Assembly (NCBI RefSeq): GCF_963678635.1
Contig: NC_087064.1
Span: forward strand, 66,953,548-67,017,547
Length of the DNA stretch: 64,000 bases
Direction: 5' to 3'
Origin: Symsagittifera roscoffensis
Lineage: Eukaryota; Xenacoelomorpha; Acoela; Convolutidae
A program made the translations under genes and the position numbers. Position 1 is the first letter of the stretch; each line of letters opens with the position of its first letter. A model generated the notes under the pieces. It did no database searches. It had not been told where the DNA came from and was given only the letters and a program-made list of their open reading frames with translations. Below, in pieces: positions 1 to 11,493 of the stretch.

Positions 1-250
1 CATGTATGTTTGGCATGTGATATTTGTTGTTGAATATCTGATCATTTAAGAGTTTCGAATCTAAAACCAACTTGATACCACCGTCTTTTTTTAGTGTTAT
101 CACTCTTGGACTAATAAAACAGTCTTCGTCACTTTTGCTTAGTTTCACAATATGCCCCTTCTTTTCCATTCTATTTAATTCCACCTTTACACTATCTAGT
201 AAATGCAGAGGAACTCTTCTGCCTTTGGTTTGGATAGGTTTGAACGGGGA
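1..250 (-). pseudogene. Reverse transcriptase N-terminal part (gypsy Pol)
   Basis: The minus-strand translation contains an RT start with the fingers-domain wording ISPRVITLKKDGGIKLVLDS followed by KLLNDQIFNNKYHMPNI, matching Ty3/gypsy RT motifs 1-2. Catalytic motifs are beyond the window edge. It follows the protease fragment and belongs to the same element. Confidence 0.8.
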
Positions 251-301
251 ATGAAAATGAGTGACTTTTCTGTCCAGTGGTATTTTCCCTACTCTGTTAA
301 A

Positions 302-628
302 TTATCTTTTGTATTTATGGTACAAATTAAGGATTGTGTCTGAATGGTTGTTTGACCTACACGAATCTGGAAGGGTTACGTTGTTGACGGGTAGTAGTGG
401 TTGTCGTTGGGCTATTTCGATTCTGATTCGTGGTAAGTTATCGTTTCCCAAAATTTTCCTCTCGTGTCCAGTGTTGATAAAAAAAGGAGTTTCTTCCGCT
501 ATCCATCCATTGGATTGTATTCTAACTTCAATTTTCCCGATGATGTTGATTGTATCGTCGTTAAGCCCGCAGTATAATTCACGAGTCTTCTTGTCTACTG
601 GGTGGATTTTTAAATGTGGGTTTCTCAA
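302..628 (-). pseudogene. Retropepsin C-terminal part (gypsy Pol)
   Basis: The 108-codon open stretch includes FFINTGHERKILGNDNLPRI, which fits the C-terminal flap and ILG strand of gypsy aspartic proteases just before RT. The catalytic DSG-like part would lie at about 630-800, where the frame is broken and I could not place it. It sits between the Gag knuckle and the RT, as expected for Pol. Confidence 0.65.
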
Positions 629-879
629 CTTCTCAACATCAGGAAGCTTACTGGACTTGCCGAATCTACTGAAATGTTCAGGTTAACTATCGTGTCGTCT
701 CTCAGTCTAATGTTAACCAATTTCTTGGTTTCCATGCCATTGGTGTCATAGATGGTTCTGATGTTAAGAAGGGAATAGTCGTCGTTGTCACTGATCCCCT
801 CTTCTGTCCAAGCATTAATGACGCCTCAAAAGTTTTCTTCAATTCTTGCTTGTGTGTCTTCTGGGAAGTATGAACAATT

Positions 880-1030
880 TTGACTATTTACAACTTCTTC
901 TACAGTATTTACTGCGGGTTTTCTTCCTTTCGATTTACACAGTCTTCCTAAATGTCCTTTATTTTTTCAAATGTTGCAGATTATTTCCTTAGCCGGACAC
1001 ACATTCAGGTGACACTTGGTAAACGCATTC
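880..1030 (-). pseudogene. Gag zinc-knuckle region, broken by a stop
   Basis: The minus-strand reading gives CNI-stop-KNKGHLGRLC. This is a CX2CX4HX4C nucleocapsid knuckle in which the second cysteine codon has become TGA. It lies directly downstream of the capsid-like ORF, at the normal position in Gag. A single-base change from TGC or TGT explains it, so this is a nonsense mutation rather than a different domain. Confidence 0.65.
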
Positions 1031-1094
1031 CCACGTTTCATTAGATCTTTCTATGTTCAAACTTGGTTCCTTTTTTACATTATTAAAAAAAATT

Positions 1095-1847
1095 TTACAC
1101 TCTTTCGCTACTTCCTGTCGTGTTGAATGATCTAGTCATGCTTGTTAGTTTCAGATGGTTGTAGTAGCCTTTTTTGTCGATGATGGCTTCGTCGAGTGCT
1201 TCCACAGGATTAAAAGTTTCCGAAAGCAATCTTCGTTGTAAATCACAGTTTTTCATGTTAAAAATAAATACATCGCTTATCCACTCCTGTTCAGCGTTGA
1301 TTCCAATTTCGCATGATCCTGCTAAGTCTGATAGTGCGCCCCAAAATTGTTCATAGGATTCCCTGTCCTTTTGTTTTCTGCTTAGCAGTTTGTATCGTTC
1401 AAACCTAATATTTGTCGTTTTGATAAAAGCAGATTCCAGTAGATCGAAAATATTTTTGAAAGAGATTCCTAGGACGTTAACCCTTGGGTGTTTTTGAGCA
1501 AAAACTCTTTTTCTTTCCGCCCCTAGGGCCAAATATAAGACTGATCTTACCTTTTTTTTGGCCTCATATCTCCTCATGCCTCTGAATTTTCGTTTCTTTT
1601 CTGCTATTCTTTTATCCTCTGCGTGTTCGTAGACTCGCATGGTCTCTTTATTTCTGGCCTCTCTGGCTTTCCTCTGTGGTTCATTTTCTGACTCCTGGGC
1701 GCCTTTTAGGATTGGGATCGTAGTCTCCAGTTCCAATGGTTCCTTTAGATTATGTATATCTAAATTCTCGTTAGCAATGATAGCCAGATGAAATTGGTCT
1801 ATCCAGTTGTTCCATTGTTGGGTGGTTCTATCGTGTGATTTGGCCAA
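1095..1847 (-). CDS. Gag capsid-like protein of Mag-like gypsy element
   Basis: A 250-residue open frame begins with ATG shortly after the PBS. The first half is charged and Lys/Arg/Glu-rich (residues 60-100). The second half carries the capsid-like pattern FERYKLLSRKQKDRESYEQF then IVDK-type DEAIIDKKG, seen in Gag of Mag-type gypsy elements. Its role would be to assemble the virus-like particle around the element RNA. Its 3' end stops before the knuckle, which continues in broken frame at 880-1030. Length is slightly short for a full Gag because the nucleocapsid is cut off. Confidence 0.8.
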   Translation of the reverse strand: MAKSHDRTTQQWNNWIDQFHLAIIANENLDIHNLKEPLELETTIPILKGAQESENEPQRKAREARNKETMRVYEHAEDKRIAEKKRKFRGMRRYEAKKKVRSVLYLALGAERKRVFAQKHPRVNVLGISFKNIFDLLESAFIKTTNIRFERYKLLSRKQKDRESYEQFWGALSDLAGSCEIGINAEQEWISDVFIFNMKNCDLQRRLLSETFNPVEALDEAIIDKKGYYNHLKLTSMTRSFNTTGSSERV

Positions 1848-1875
1848 AAGGCGGGAATTCCCCGCAGATTCGGAT

Positions 1876-1893
1876 CAGTTGCTGACTGCGCCA
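1876..1893 (-). promoter_or_regulatory. Primer-binding site of the Mag-like element
   Basis: On the plus strand CAGTTGCTGACTGCGCCA ends in CCA, as a tRNA 3' end would. Its complement begins TGGCGCAGT, a standard plus-strand primer site, and lies 29 bases upstream of the Gag ATG. The 5' LTR should therefore abut it from base 1894 upward. The tRNA identity is not assigned. Confidence 0.55.
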
Positions 1894-2260
1894 TAATAAA
1901 AGTATGAAAATACCACTGGTAACTATTCTAACTAAACTCAGTTCAAAAAGGAATAAAACAAGGTAATAAATTAAAACTGACCGATGTCTTAAAAGAGCAA
2001 CTAGTGACGCGAAGTCCACTGCACTTCCTAGAGTAAACGTTAACTGGTACTTGATTAACACATAGAGGTCAAGGTTAAAACATACCAAAATACTAAATCA
2101 CAACAAGATTTTTTACTAAATTTGTTTTTAAAGCTGGAACTAAACAGCGAACAAACTTTTTTATTTATTGTCTTTTTTTTTCCATGTTACACTAAAGCCA
2201 AGCTGAAAACTCACGGGTCGTAATAGCAGTGCACTGTTTGCGTCAACTCTAAAACCTTAC
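1894..2260 (-). repeat. Probable 5' LTR of the Mag-like element (outer border unknown)
   Basis: This is inferred only from position next to the candidate PBS. No second LTR copy is in the window, so the outer end cannot be set. It contains no coding signature; the short open frames here are chance. Confidence 0.35.
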
Positions 2261-2335
2261 AAGACTGCTCGTATCAGGTCGAAGGACCCCGAGCACAAAT
2301 ATTACGTTACTTTTGTTACGAAAGTTGGAACAATA
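2261..2335 (+). repeat. Internally deleted copy of the structured ~530-bp repeat
   Basis: The start ACTGCTCGTATCAGG of the repeat family is joined almost directly to its end, CCCGAGCACAAATATTACG followed by a degenerate CTTTTGTTACGAAAG hairpin and GTTGGAACAA. Only the two termini remain; the ~450-bp middle is missing. See 52821-53371 for a full copy. Confidence 0.7.
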
Positions 2336-4479
2336 ATTTAATAAGCAAAGACTGTCATATTAGAAAAGCATAGGTTAGGTGGCAGGACCTTTAACAGTTC
2401 GGAACAAATAACGGCCGAAAGTTAATTTAGGGTCAACCAAACTTTGATCAATGGAGTCATAAATCTGGCGGCATTTTGTACAAGCGGCTTAGATATATTT
2501 GCAAAAACACTGAAAATTGAAAACGGTCACCCTAGAAATTAAAAGATGATAATTGAGAAAAAAAGCAACTCACCAAAAATTTGCTAAGACACTATTGCAT
2601 TGCAAAAACGATGAAAACTTTACTTTTTAAATACTTATTTAAGACTTCTTGTCCTATTTTCAAACTATTTTTCAATCAACTCTGATACTTATGATACTTA
2701 CAGCTTTATCAGCGAGCTGTAAAAAATTTTAAGTGTTTTCACATGAGTATTGCTCACTTCGTTGGTATTTCAAAACACATGAAAAACACGAGCTTGTTTT
2801 ATCTAAAATTTAATATATTGGTTCGCCAGAATGAGCTATCAGGAACATATCTAAGACTTACTTGAGGAAACAAACTTTTGCTAAGCTTTTGAATTTTGTA
2901 AATTTTTGTTTGGGCTGAAGAGTCTTTCTGGGCTCTGACCTGTAAAGGAAAAACCAAGAAAAAATCGTTTTTTTTCGGGCAAACTCAGAACTCATGCGAT
3001 GTTGAGAAGGTGACCTTGGAAAAATTCTAGGACCAGTTGGCAAAAAACTTTGTCTTTTTAGGTTGAAGGGAAGGGTCAATTTTCGATCTAGTGTAGAAAA
3101 AAGTGCAGCGACACCCCCCACTCCCCCAATTCCGCCCTCCACATCTCTGAAAATGACTTTAAAAATAACCTAAATTATCCTAAAAAAAATGCAGGACTTT
3201 AGGTTATCTCTAATGTAAATAAAATAAGTCTTTGATAAAAACATTAAAAGGTGATCGATTGTAGTACAAAAAATTGTCACAAAAATCTATTGATATAAAA
3301 AAAGCTACAATGTTTTGTTATGAAATTGACAAAAAATGAATTCATTTAAATCTGACACACAAAAATCAACATTCGCCAAATTATTGGAATTGGAATCTTA
3401 TTATTTCTTTCCGATAACCACCAGTCATAGTCCAAAATGTTTGCCGCCCATTTATGCTTTGAACAATAATAACTGTCACGACAATGTATGCAGTGAGTTG
3501 ACGGTCAAATAGCTCAAAAAGGTTGGACAAAAAGGTGTTATTTGGTTGTCAGTTCGAATGGACGGATTATGAATTTAAGTGCCATTGATTGCAGGTGCAG
3601 AAGTATAAAGCGAGACAGAAAAACGCCACCAGCTTTATCCGTTCACGCTATCTTATGCAGAACACTTCACATAGCTTGATCAATTTTTCAACATGTTTAT
3701 GAATGAAATGTGAACTAACACGGAAATTAGAGAGAAACAAGAATGAATAAACAATGAAAAACTCTGAAGTGTTTTCTACATAGCGAAGTTGCATCAAAAA
3801 AGAAATTATTACAATTTTATTTTCCGACTTTTGAAGAAAAAAATTAAAATTAACACTTGGCGCGGTTTTTCCAATTTCGAATTTCCAACTAACAAATTAT
3901 AACGGACTTTTTAGTGCTTTCTGAAAGATACCCGAGCTCTGAGATCGAAACTAAAAAACACTATTAAAAAAAGTTTTCAACATTCGCAAGGCACAGTGGG
4001 TGTATGAAGTTTGCCAAAAAGGTCAGTTCGAAAATCGCATAATAAGTTTTGTTTTGTTCTTGCACACGCGGCTTTTCAATTGGGCTTAATACCCATTCCA
4101 AACTGAATTGAGTTGTGTCAATTTGCAAAATACCTAGTTGCTGGATGATAAAAAATCAGTATCGCTTGACAAAGCAAAAAAAATAATGTATAAAAATTCC
4201 TAAATTGCGGAGAAAAATTGTTTAAAAACTGCCCAAATTAATACTGATATTACCTGAAGAAATCAGCATTACTTTTGTTAATTTTTAGTAAGTTATTACC
4301 TGTGCCGTGATTTAAAAAACGCTTCAGAAATTCACAATAAAGGACGCTCAAGCTAGACATGTTAGGTTTAGTCGAGGTCAAGGTTTTGTGTTCAAACTTA
4401 ATATTCTGGAATGCCTCACGTTGGGAACGAACTTCGAAGTCGCAACGCAGGTCAAAGTCTGCGATGTTCAATCATAAAT
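2336..4479. other. AT-rich non-coding stretch
   Basis: I see no protein similarity, RNA gene or obvious repeat here. The open frames are short and low in complexity. A 5' LTR for the following plus-strand gypsy element would be expected in or near this region, but no match to its 3' flank is visible by eye. Confidence 0.5.
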
Positions 4480-5410
4480 CTGTAAATTGGGACGTAAGTC
4501 TGGAAAATCTAGAAGTAAAACTGGGAAGACTGAACATAAGCCCGCAAAGTCTGAACATTAGTCTGCAAATTTCAACACAAGTCTAGAAAGCCTTAAAAAA
4601 GTCTGCAAAGTTTAAGCAGAAGTCTGCAAAATCTACAAAACCTGAAAATAATTCTGCAATTTCTAAACGTATATCTGCAAAATCTAAACATTGGTCTGCA
4701 AAGTTGAACACAAGTCTGAAAAGCCTAAAAATTAGTCTGCGAAATTTGAACCGAAATCTAATCATAAGTCTAGAAACTCTGAACATAACTCTGCAAAGTC
4801 AAAAATAAGTCTGCAAAACCAAATTTTAAGTCTGCATAATCTGAACGTAAGTCTGCAACGCCTGAACACAAGTCGGCAAAATTTGATTACAAGTCTGCAA
4901 GTCTGAACCTAAGAACCTAAGTCTTCAAAGTCTATGCAAAAATCTGCAAAGACTAAACACAAAAATCTGCAAATTCTGAAGATGAATCTGCAAATTCTAA
5001 ATGTAATTCAGCAAAGTCTGAACATAGTTCTGCAAAGTCAGAGCGATAATTTATTTTTTTACAAGTCTGGAAATAGTAAACCTATGTCTGCAAAAATTGA
5101 ACAAAAGTCTGCAAAGTCTAAACATAAGTCTCGAAAATCTGAACCTAAATCTGCAACGTCTGAACATAAGTCTGCAAAGTCTAAAGTTAAGTCTGCAAAG
5201 TCTAAACATTAACCTGCAAAATCAGAATCCTGTTTAACGAAATTCTGCAATGTCTCAAATTAAGTCTGCAAAATCTGTACATTAGTCTGCATAGTTGAAC
5301 GCCAGTCTGGAAAGCCAAAATATAAGTCTCCAGAATTTGGACAGTAGTCTGCAAAGTCTAATAGTAAGTCTGGAAAATCTGAACATAGGTCTGCAAAGTC
5401 TGAACCTAAA
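4480..5410. repeat. 21-bp minisatellite encoding Lys/Ser-rich heptads
   Basis: About 44 diverged units of AAGTCTGCAAAGTCTGAACAT follow one another. Because 21 is a multiple of three, one plus frame reads a 7-residue repeat of the form KSAKSKH or KSAKSEP (clean at 4934-5212), and the opposite strand reads FADLCLD-type heptads. The array ends just where the coding frame of the plus-strand gypsy element begins. It may have grown inside the basic C-terminal region of Gag, or be an independent minisatellite; the frame is broken in several places. Confidence 0.85.
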
Positions 5411-5442
5411 ACAGTACACCAAAACATCAAAGACACATTAAT

Positions 5443-6540
5443 CAAGTGCAAAAAACTGAAGAAACAACTTCAGACCCCCCAGGTGTTGATGACACAGGAA
5501 GTAACGAATTACAACTAAATCATATAAATTATGAATCATCGGATACTGAAAGTGATACAGATAATACCATCTCTGTAAATATGATAACAGTCGAAAATGA
5601 CTATGAACCTATCATATATTAACAACCTTTTACTTCACATATATATGAAAATCAATTGGAATTTCTTCACAATTACTATATTGGACCCATTAATAATACA
5701 CAAACTACACAAGAAGTAAACGAAATTAACACGGTAATTAAACCCGATAGAAAAGATGAAACACATTGCTCAAACACAAAACATATTTATCAAAATATAC
5801 AAAAAGAACAACCAAGAGAAAAAGTTTGGACAATTCCATGTCTCTTAGAGAGCCCAAGAAACAAAGAATTTCAACCACCTGATCTTGAAATTGATTTTTT
5901 AATTGACTCAGGAGCAGAATCAAATATAATTAATATTCCCACATGCAATGAAATCAAAACATTGCACCCAAATTTAACACCTCTCGAAACCTCTAGTAAG
6001 TTAGCAACAGCACAAGGATCAACATTAGTAAATTATGGAAAAATCCAATTATTCCTTCTTCCCACAAGAACAATGGAACAAAACAAGATTCTGAACAAAC
6101 CATTTAAACCAATATTTCATATTACTGATATTAAACACAATATCATTGGCATATCATTTATATCTAAATATATACCAACAATCAACATCCTAAATAGTAA
6201 GATCCATATCAAAGATAAATACACAAAAACAAAAAATACAGCCCTAACATTCTTCCAAAGATTAAACAAACAACCACCATTTCTTTCAAAATTTTATCCC
6301 ATTTACAATCAACAAAGGAAACACCTGAAACCACTATCAGGAAATATATATAATTTCTCAATAAAACAAGTTCACCAGTATAACAAAAATCAAAATAAAC
6401 AACAACTTTTCATGTCAGATTTCGAATTTACACCTATCCACAAATTTTTCAAAATTACAATCTCATCCATAAAATACTCAAAAAATACGAATTCGATAAT
6501 ATTTCATTACACGTGTATAACAATACACCGTATCAAATAA
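5443..6540 (+). pseudogene. Gag-Pol linker and retropepsin, element 1
   Basis: One frame runs from 5443 to 6540 with a single TAA near 5620. After an acidic linker, the ORF from 5656 has the aspartic protease motif FLIDSGAESNIIN with the catalytic Asp at about residue 84 (base 5905). The family cuts Gag-Pol into mature parts. The Asn/Lys-rich tail after residue 190 leads towards RT. The methionine at 5656 is unlikely to be a real start, since homologous frame continues upstream. The gap 6541-6804 keeps coding-like composition but is broken. Confidence 0.75.
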
Positions 6541-6804
6541 CATTACCCATAGGACTTATAGGATATTGTGAAACAAATGCTACAATTTCACCTGTAAATG
6601 AAGTAGCCTACCGCGCTAAATAATATACACCAATTGTTAGATATTTGCCAATCAACAATTCTTGACGAAGAATTATCCATAAATAATATAATAAGTAATG
6701 AAGAAAAAACACAAATTTTTTCGCAAAAACACCATATCTCAAACCGACATTCAATATGACAAATTACACTAAAGTACAACAAAAATTTTTAACAATGTTT
6801 AATT

Positions 6805-7626
6805 TTGAACACTCACAAATCACACCAAATTGATAAATTAGCCAAACAACTGTTAAAATATTCAACAGTCTATGCAACATCAAAATTTGACGTTGGAAAA
6901 ATTAGTTCATCACTACACCTCCCATTAAAACTTGACGCAGTTTTCAAAAAACAAAGAGCAAGTAAAGTACCGATTCACTTACACGACAAGGTAAACAGAT
7001 TACTTGATATTTTAGAACAATACGAAATTATCTCACCAGTAAATAAAGAAGAACAACCAAAAGGTAACACCTTCATTAACCCTGTTATCATTCTAGCAAA
7101 AAATGAATCACTAAAATTAGTTTTAGACGCAGGATATCTCAATTCACTAATTGACGAATCAAAATGCAATTGGCCTATTGAACCCATACAAGTTATCTTA
7201 AGAAAGATAAATGGTAAATATTTCACAACCGCAGATATGAATAGTGCTTATATTCAAACGCCACTAGATGAACAATCACGACGTTTAACACAGTTTGTTA
7301 TTGGAAAACAACAATATGAAATAAATCGCTTATTCTATGGAATATCCATAGGACCTGCAGCTTTTTCAGCTTTTATGAGTAAAATTTTTAGACCACTAAT
7401 ACTCAAGAATAATGCAATCACATACTTAGATGGTGTTTTTATGCAATCACAAACTAAAGAAGAAATGTTTACAATTTTAGAACAATATCATAAAATACTT
7501 CAGAACGAAAATCTGAAGGCAGCCCCCGATAAATCACACTTCTTTTTAACACGCGTTAAATTTTTAGGACATATTATAGAACGAGAAACTATCACTCCAT
7601 TAAAATCACGCATTGATGCAATTTAA
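6805..7626 (+). pseudogene. Reverse transcriptase, element 1
   Basis: The 273-codon frame carries NPVIILAKNESLKLVLDAGY (RT motifs 1-2), FTTADMNSAYIQTPL (motif A with catalytic Asp), GISIGPAAFSAFMSKIF (motif B) and TYLDGVFMQS at the catalytic box. The family has YLDD here; the second Asp is Gly, which should abolish polymerisation. LKAAPDKSHFF and VKFLGHII are gypsy hallmarks. A TAA at 7624-7626 ends the frame, but the same frame continues into the connection and RNase H. The apparent start is TTG and is not a real start. Confidence 0.88.
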
Positions 7627-8721
7627 AAACTTCAGTCACCTACAAATAAAAAGAAAATCCAAGAATTCTTTGGAACGTTGAATTTCTTAAGTAAATATGT
7701 TTACAAAATGCAATTATACTTAAGACCCTTTTATAACATCCTCACACAACAAAATAATTTTGAATGGACCACTGAACATCGAACACGATTTGAAGAAATT
7801 AAAAAGGTTTTGACAGAACAAATTTCAAACACAATTCCAGATCCAAATCAACCATTCTATGCAATGTGCGATGCTTCAAATTTTGGCATAAACGCAGCAT
7901 TGCTACAATCACTTAATGGAACAAATACAATGAATCTTTTATCAGCAAATTCACCATTATTCACATAAGCAGAGCTACGACTCTCAACTCTAATGAGAGA
8001 ATGTACAGCTATAATTTATACACTTACAGAATATGAATTTCTGATACTTGGATCAAAACACCCAACAGTTTTATTCACAGATCACAAACCAATTATATTT
8101 CTCTTTACACAAAAATCAAATCTAAATCATAGAGTTTATAAATTTCAACTAATTCTAATGAAATTTCCAAACTTACATATAGTTTGGACAGCAGGAAAAA
8201 ACCTTGCGTTACCAGATACATTAAGTCGAAATACGCCAACCGAATTACTCACACGAAAAACTACAGTTGAAATACCCCAAAATATTAAATTTTATCTCGC
8301 AAAAGATGAAACATCACCCCGACTAAAATGCCAATATGCAGTGAAAACTGACATTGATCAATCACAAATAAACAATCTACAACATTTTCCACTCTACTTA
8401 GATTGCCAAAATAATCACTACGAAGTTGATTTACTAGGCACATCCACTTTTAAACCAATTCCATACTCACAATGGATAAAAAATAATACTCAACAAAAGA
8501 AAATAAAACAACACTCGCATAAAGAAGACCTTCTTCCATTAATTGAAAAAGAAAAATTGACCGATAAAATAAATTTATCAGGACCACAAACAAATGATTC
8601 AAAATACAAAATAAATCAAGTTTTTGACCTCCATGACCCACTTAACACAATTCCCCTATCAAAACTAGAAATTGACAAAATTTTTCTCCCTCAACAGATA
8701 AAATTACACTTGAACTTTTAA
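7627..8721 (+). pseudogene. Connection and RNase H domain, element 1
   Basis: This is in the same frame as RT, interrupted by TAA at 7966-7968. The first part has the tether FFGTLNFLSKYV and the RNase H strand MCDASNFGINAALLQ. After the stop come FTDHKPIIFLF and the gypsy end motif AGKNLALPDTLSRN. Together these degrade the RNA strand of the RNA-DNA hybrid. The last 150 codons (8270-8721) are a Lys/Asn-rich linker to integrase. Confidence 0.85.
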
Positions 8722-9797
8722 AGAATATCAAAATCTCGACCCAGTAATTAGACAACTAAAATCATGGCACAAATACAAAACTAAGCCCGTAAAAGCAGAT
8801 ACAACAATTTTAGGAAATAAAACACTCCTCCGATATTTCCGAAAATTTAATAACACAACAATTAATGAAAGTACAGATCTTTTAGAATATCAATTATATG
8901 ATTCTAAAGTTCCCTTTCTTCCTTTAAGTATGATACTAATAGCTTTTAACATCTCCCATACACAAAACACAAAAGGACACTCCGGATCAGAAAAAAACAT
9001 ACTCGAACTTTACACAAAATTTTTATTTGCCAAATGCACCAATTTGGATAAAAGTATGATGCAAAGATTGTATAACATGTCAATTGAACAAACCCTATCC
9101 AAATCAAAAACAAATATCACAAAAACAAGATTTTAAAGGACAAAGTTTATATTTCAACCATCGTTTTTCATTCGATACAAAAGGACCAATTTCACCATCC
9201 TCTGAAGGAAATTCCTACATTATGGTCATTGTTGACGCATTCACACATTATGTAGCACTCAACCCAGTACCACATTGTAATGCTTACTATGCTTACACAA
9301 CACTTTACGAACTTTGGATAGCTAAATTCGGATTACCCGAAATCTAAGTTACAGACAACGGTACAGAATTCATAAATAATGAAGTCATCACACTATGCCA
9401 CTTATATAACATCAAATATAAACCGCGTACATCTCATGCACCTTGGACAAATGGTTTAGTCGAAGGTATGAACCGTTCATTACAAGAATATATCAGATGT
9501 ATCATAAATAGAAATGATACAAGATACACAGAATGGTCAGCAGATGTAAAACTATTTCCCTTAGCATATAATTTACAAATCACGACTATTTTAGGAATGT
9601 CACCATACGAAATGGTTTTTAATCAAAAGCCACGAAAACCAATTATATTTACAGCAAATGCCCATAAAAATGCACAAGGTTATTGCCAACCAAACAAAGA
9701 TTCAATTTGTTATAACCTACCTTTACACACACATGATGAAGATCGTTTTCATCATCCACAAATTCTTAAATTAGCCTCTGGCACACACACCGAATGA
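8722..9797 (+). pseudogene. Integrase, element 1
   Basis: The zinc-binding start is read across 8722-9060 (HNT-KGHSGSEKNILELY), with a frameshift before the core. The core has FDTKGPISPSSEGNSYIMV (first Asp), VTDNGTEF at about 9348 (second Asp) and APWTNGLVEGMNRSLQEYI (catalytic Glu), so the DDE triad is intact at residue level. A TAA at 9345-9347 falls inside the core, directly before the second Asp block, in an otherwise continuous frame. The family inserts the cDNA into host DNA. Confidence 0.87.
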
Positions 9798-10452
9798 ATT
9801 TTAAATAGAGATGAAAAACACAATGAAATTTACCAAAAAGTTACAAAGAAATTGTTACAAACACTAACGACCAAATTAATTCACGCTTTACACCAGCCAC
9901 AGATTTAAAAATTGGAACATTTGTCTTAATACCTAACTTTAATACGGAAAAATGAATCTCTAAAAATTTACAACCCCTTCGAAAAGGACCAAACAATAAT
10001 TGCCAAACCCACTGACGTAACGTATAAACTCACAGATTCAAATAAAAAAGAAATTGTTCAATATTGTAACAATCTATTGCCCTACTACCCAAAAGAAAAC
10101 GCACTACGCGAATTAACTCAATTATATTCTTTCACAAGTTTAAAAGTTATTCAAAATCATCCACATACAGAAAAAGAAATAGATGAACAAGACAACGTTC
10201 ATCATGAAAATCAAAATCAAAAACAAACCAAAGCTCAAATCAATTTAAAAAATGCTAGACACAAAAATACCTCAAAAAGAAAGAAAAAACAAAAAAGTGA
10301 TAGAAAAAATTATTCCACAAGAACAAATAGAAAAATCAAAACATAGAAAGTCATCACGACTTAGAAATCAACCACGTAAAAATTACAAAACATTCATTCC
10401 ACAATCTAAAATACTAAAGAAAGTTGAATTTCAAAAACAACTTCGATTTTAA
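9798..10452 (+). pseudogene. Basic C-terminal tail of integrase, element 1
   Basis: Several overlapping frames show a highly Lys/Arg/Gln-rich end, for example TSKRKKKQKSDRKNYSTRT at about 10270-10330, after a stretch resembling the integrase C-terminal beta domain. Two frames carry the basic tail, so a frameshift lies near 10250. Such tails bind DNA in gypsy integrases. No separate gene is needed to explain this stretch. Confidence 0.55.
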
Positions 10453-10985
10453 AAAATTAAAACTTTGCACCTCTGGATTTTTTTGAACTTTCATTTTTCA
10501 AGATTACATGCTGACAAATACGCAACAATTCTAGTTCAAATTCAGCCAATATGATTCATTCAAATCCTTCACCTTCTATATCTCTAATACCAACCTATTA
10601 GCAGATAGATATTAAACTCCAGGCATATCTTTAACTAAATCTTTACAAACTCCAGGTCAAAAATAAGCAACTCGCTATAACTTGACAACTAAAGTAAATA
10701 CCACCATAATATTACAACCCTCTCCTATCTAATAACGCAAAGATCAACAATATTTTCCCAACTCAGACCTCAAAAACCTTCCAACCAAAAATGGCGATTT
10801 AGCCTAAAGTAAACAAGGACCATAATCATTTGGCCTAAAGTACAAATATTTTAAAATTACCCCAGATCACCCAACAAACAAAAATAAAGCAAAGAAGACC
10901 TCCCAAACACCATAAAATTAGCCCCCAACAATTTTTCTCAAAACTCAACCCACTTGTCAAAAACCAATAAATAATCCGACCACAC
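10453..10985. other. Non-coding spacer between pol and the accessory ORFs
   Basis: The A/C-rich, G-poor composition of element 1 continues, but stops occur in all plus frames. It could hold a leader or splice acceptor for the downstream ORFs; I see no clear signal. Confidence 0.4.
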
Positions 10986-11465
10986 TTGAATCTCGCCTCA
11001 AACAACAAAAAATATTCGACAAGAAATATTTTCTTAAATGCTCTTCTCTCAATCAGTCAATATCTTAAAAAATACAACCTTATATCTTTTTATAAATTTT
11101 TTCATACTATTCAAACTTTTGTTCATATTTTAATTGATACTTTTGAAGCTTTTATAATCATTTTAATAATTTTTTGCAATATTTTTTTAATTTTCTACTC
11201 CCTATTTGAACTATATCTCCAACTCTCCCAAATCATTGACCACATTCACAGTTACGATAATTCAAAGTCTATTTAAATGATACGAACAATTTTTAGTAGA
11301 ACAGATATTTTTTTACTATTTGTAATTTTCATCACATTTTTATCATACCTAATAATGACAATGTGCAAATGTGTAACAAAGGCAATAGTCACATTCGCCT
11401 TAGCAACAATCCTTTTAATTTTTTTCATCGAAGAATACTACAAAAAACATAAATCTTTCCACTAG
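10986..11465 (+). pseudogene. Small hydrophobic, multi-span membrane protein (element 1)
   Basis: Two open frames, 10986-11276 and 11277-11465, lie in one reading frame separated only by a TAA with ATG directly after it. The first has a long hydrophobic run (FIIILIIFCNIFLIFYSLF); the second has two more (IFLLFVIFITFLSYLIM and IVTFALATILLIFF). That makes about three membrane spans. No family is recognised. It lies between integrase and the Pro/Ser-rich ORF, where simple gypsy elements have nothing. It could be an accessory membrane protein or a decayed one. Confidence 0.4.
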
Positions 11466-11493
11466 AAAAAATCAATCAGACACGTTTCAAAAA

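Larger units (their letters stand above)
1..1893 (-). mobile_element. Ty3/gypsy (Mag-like) LTR retrotransposon, 5' part
   Basis: Read on the minus strand, this stretch has retrotransposon order: primer-binding site, Gag, zinc knuckle, protease end and the start of reverse transcriptase, which runs off the window at base 1. The Gag and protease wording resembles Mag-type gypsy elements of invertebrates (family knowledge). Stops interrupt the knuckle and the protease-RT region, so this copy is inactive. The RT core, RNase H and integrase would lie before base 1. Confidence 0.85.

Noticed and set aside
2858-3142. 94-codon minus frame starting Gly/Val-rich
   Set aside because: No recognisable domain, no neighbour context, composition like the flanks; chance frame.
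4480-5410. Regularly spaced short repeats, CRISPR-like at first glance
   Set aside because: Units run directly into each other with 21-bp period and no unique spacers, in an animal genome; it is a minisatellite.
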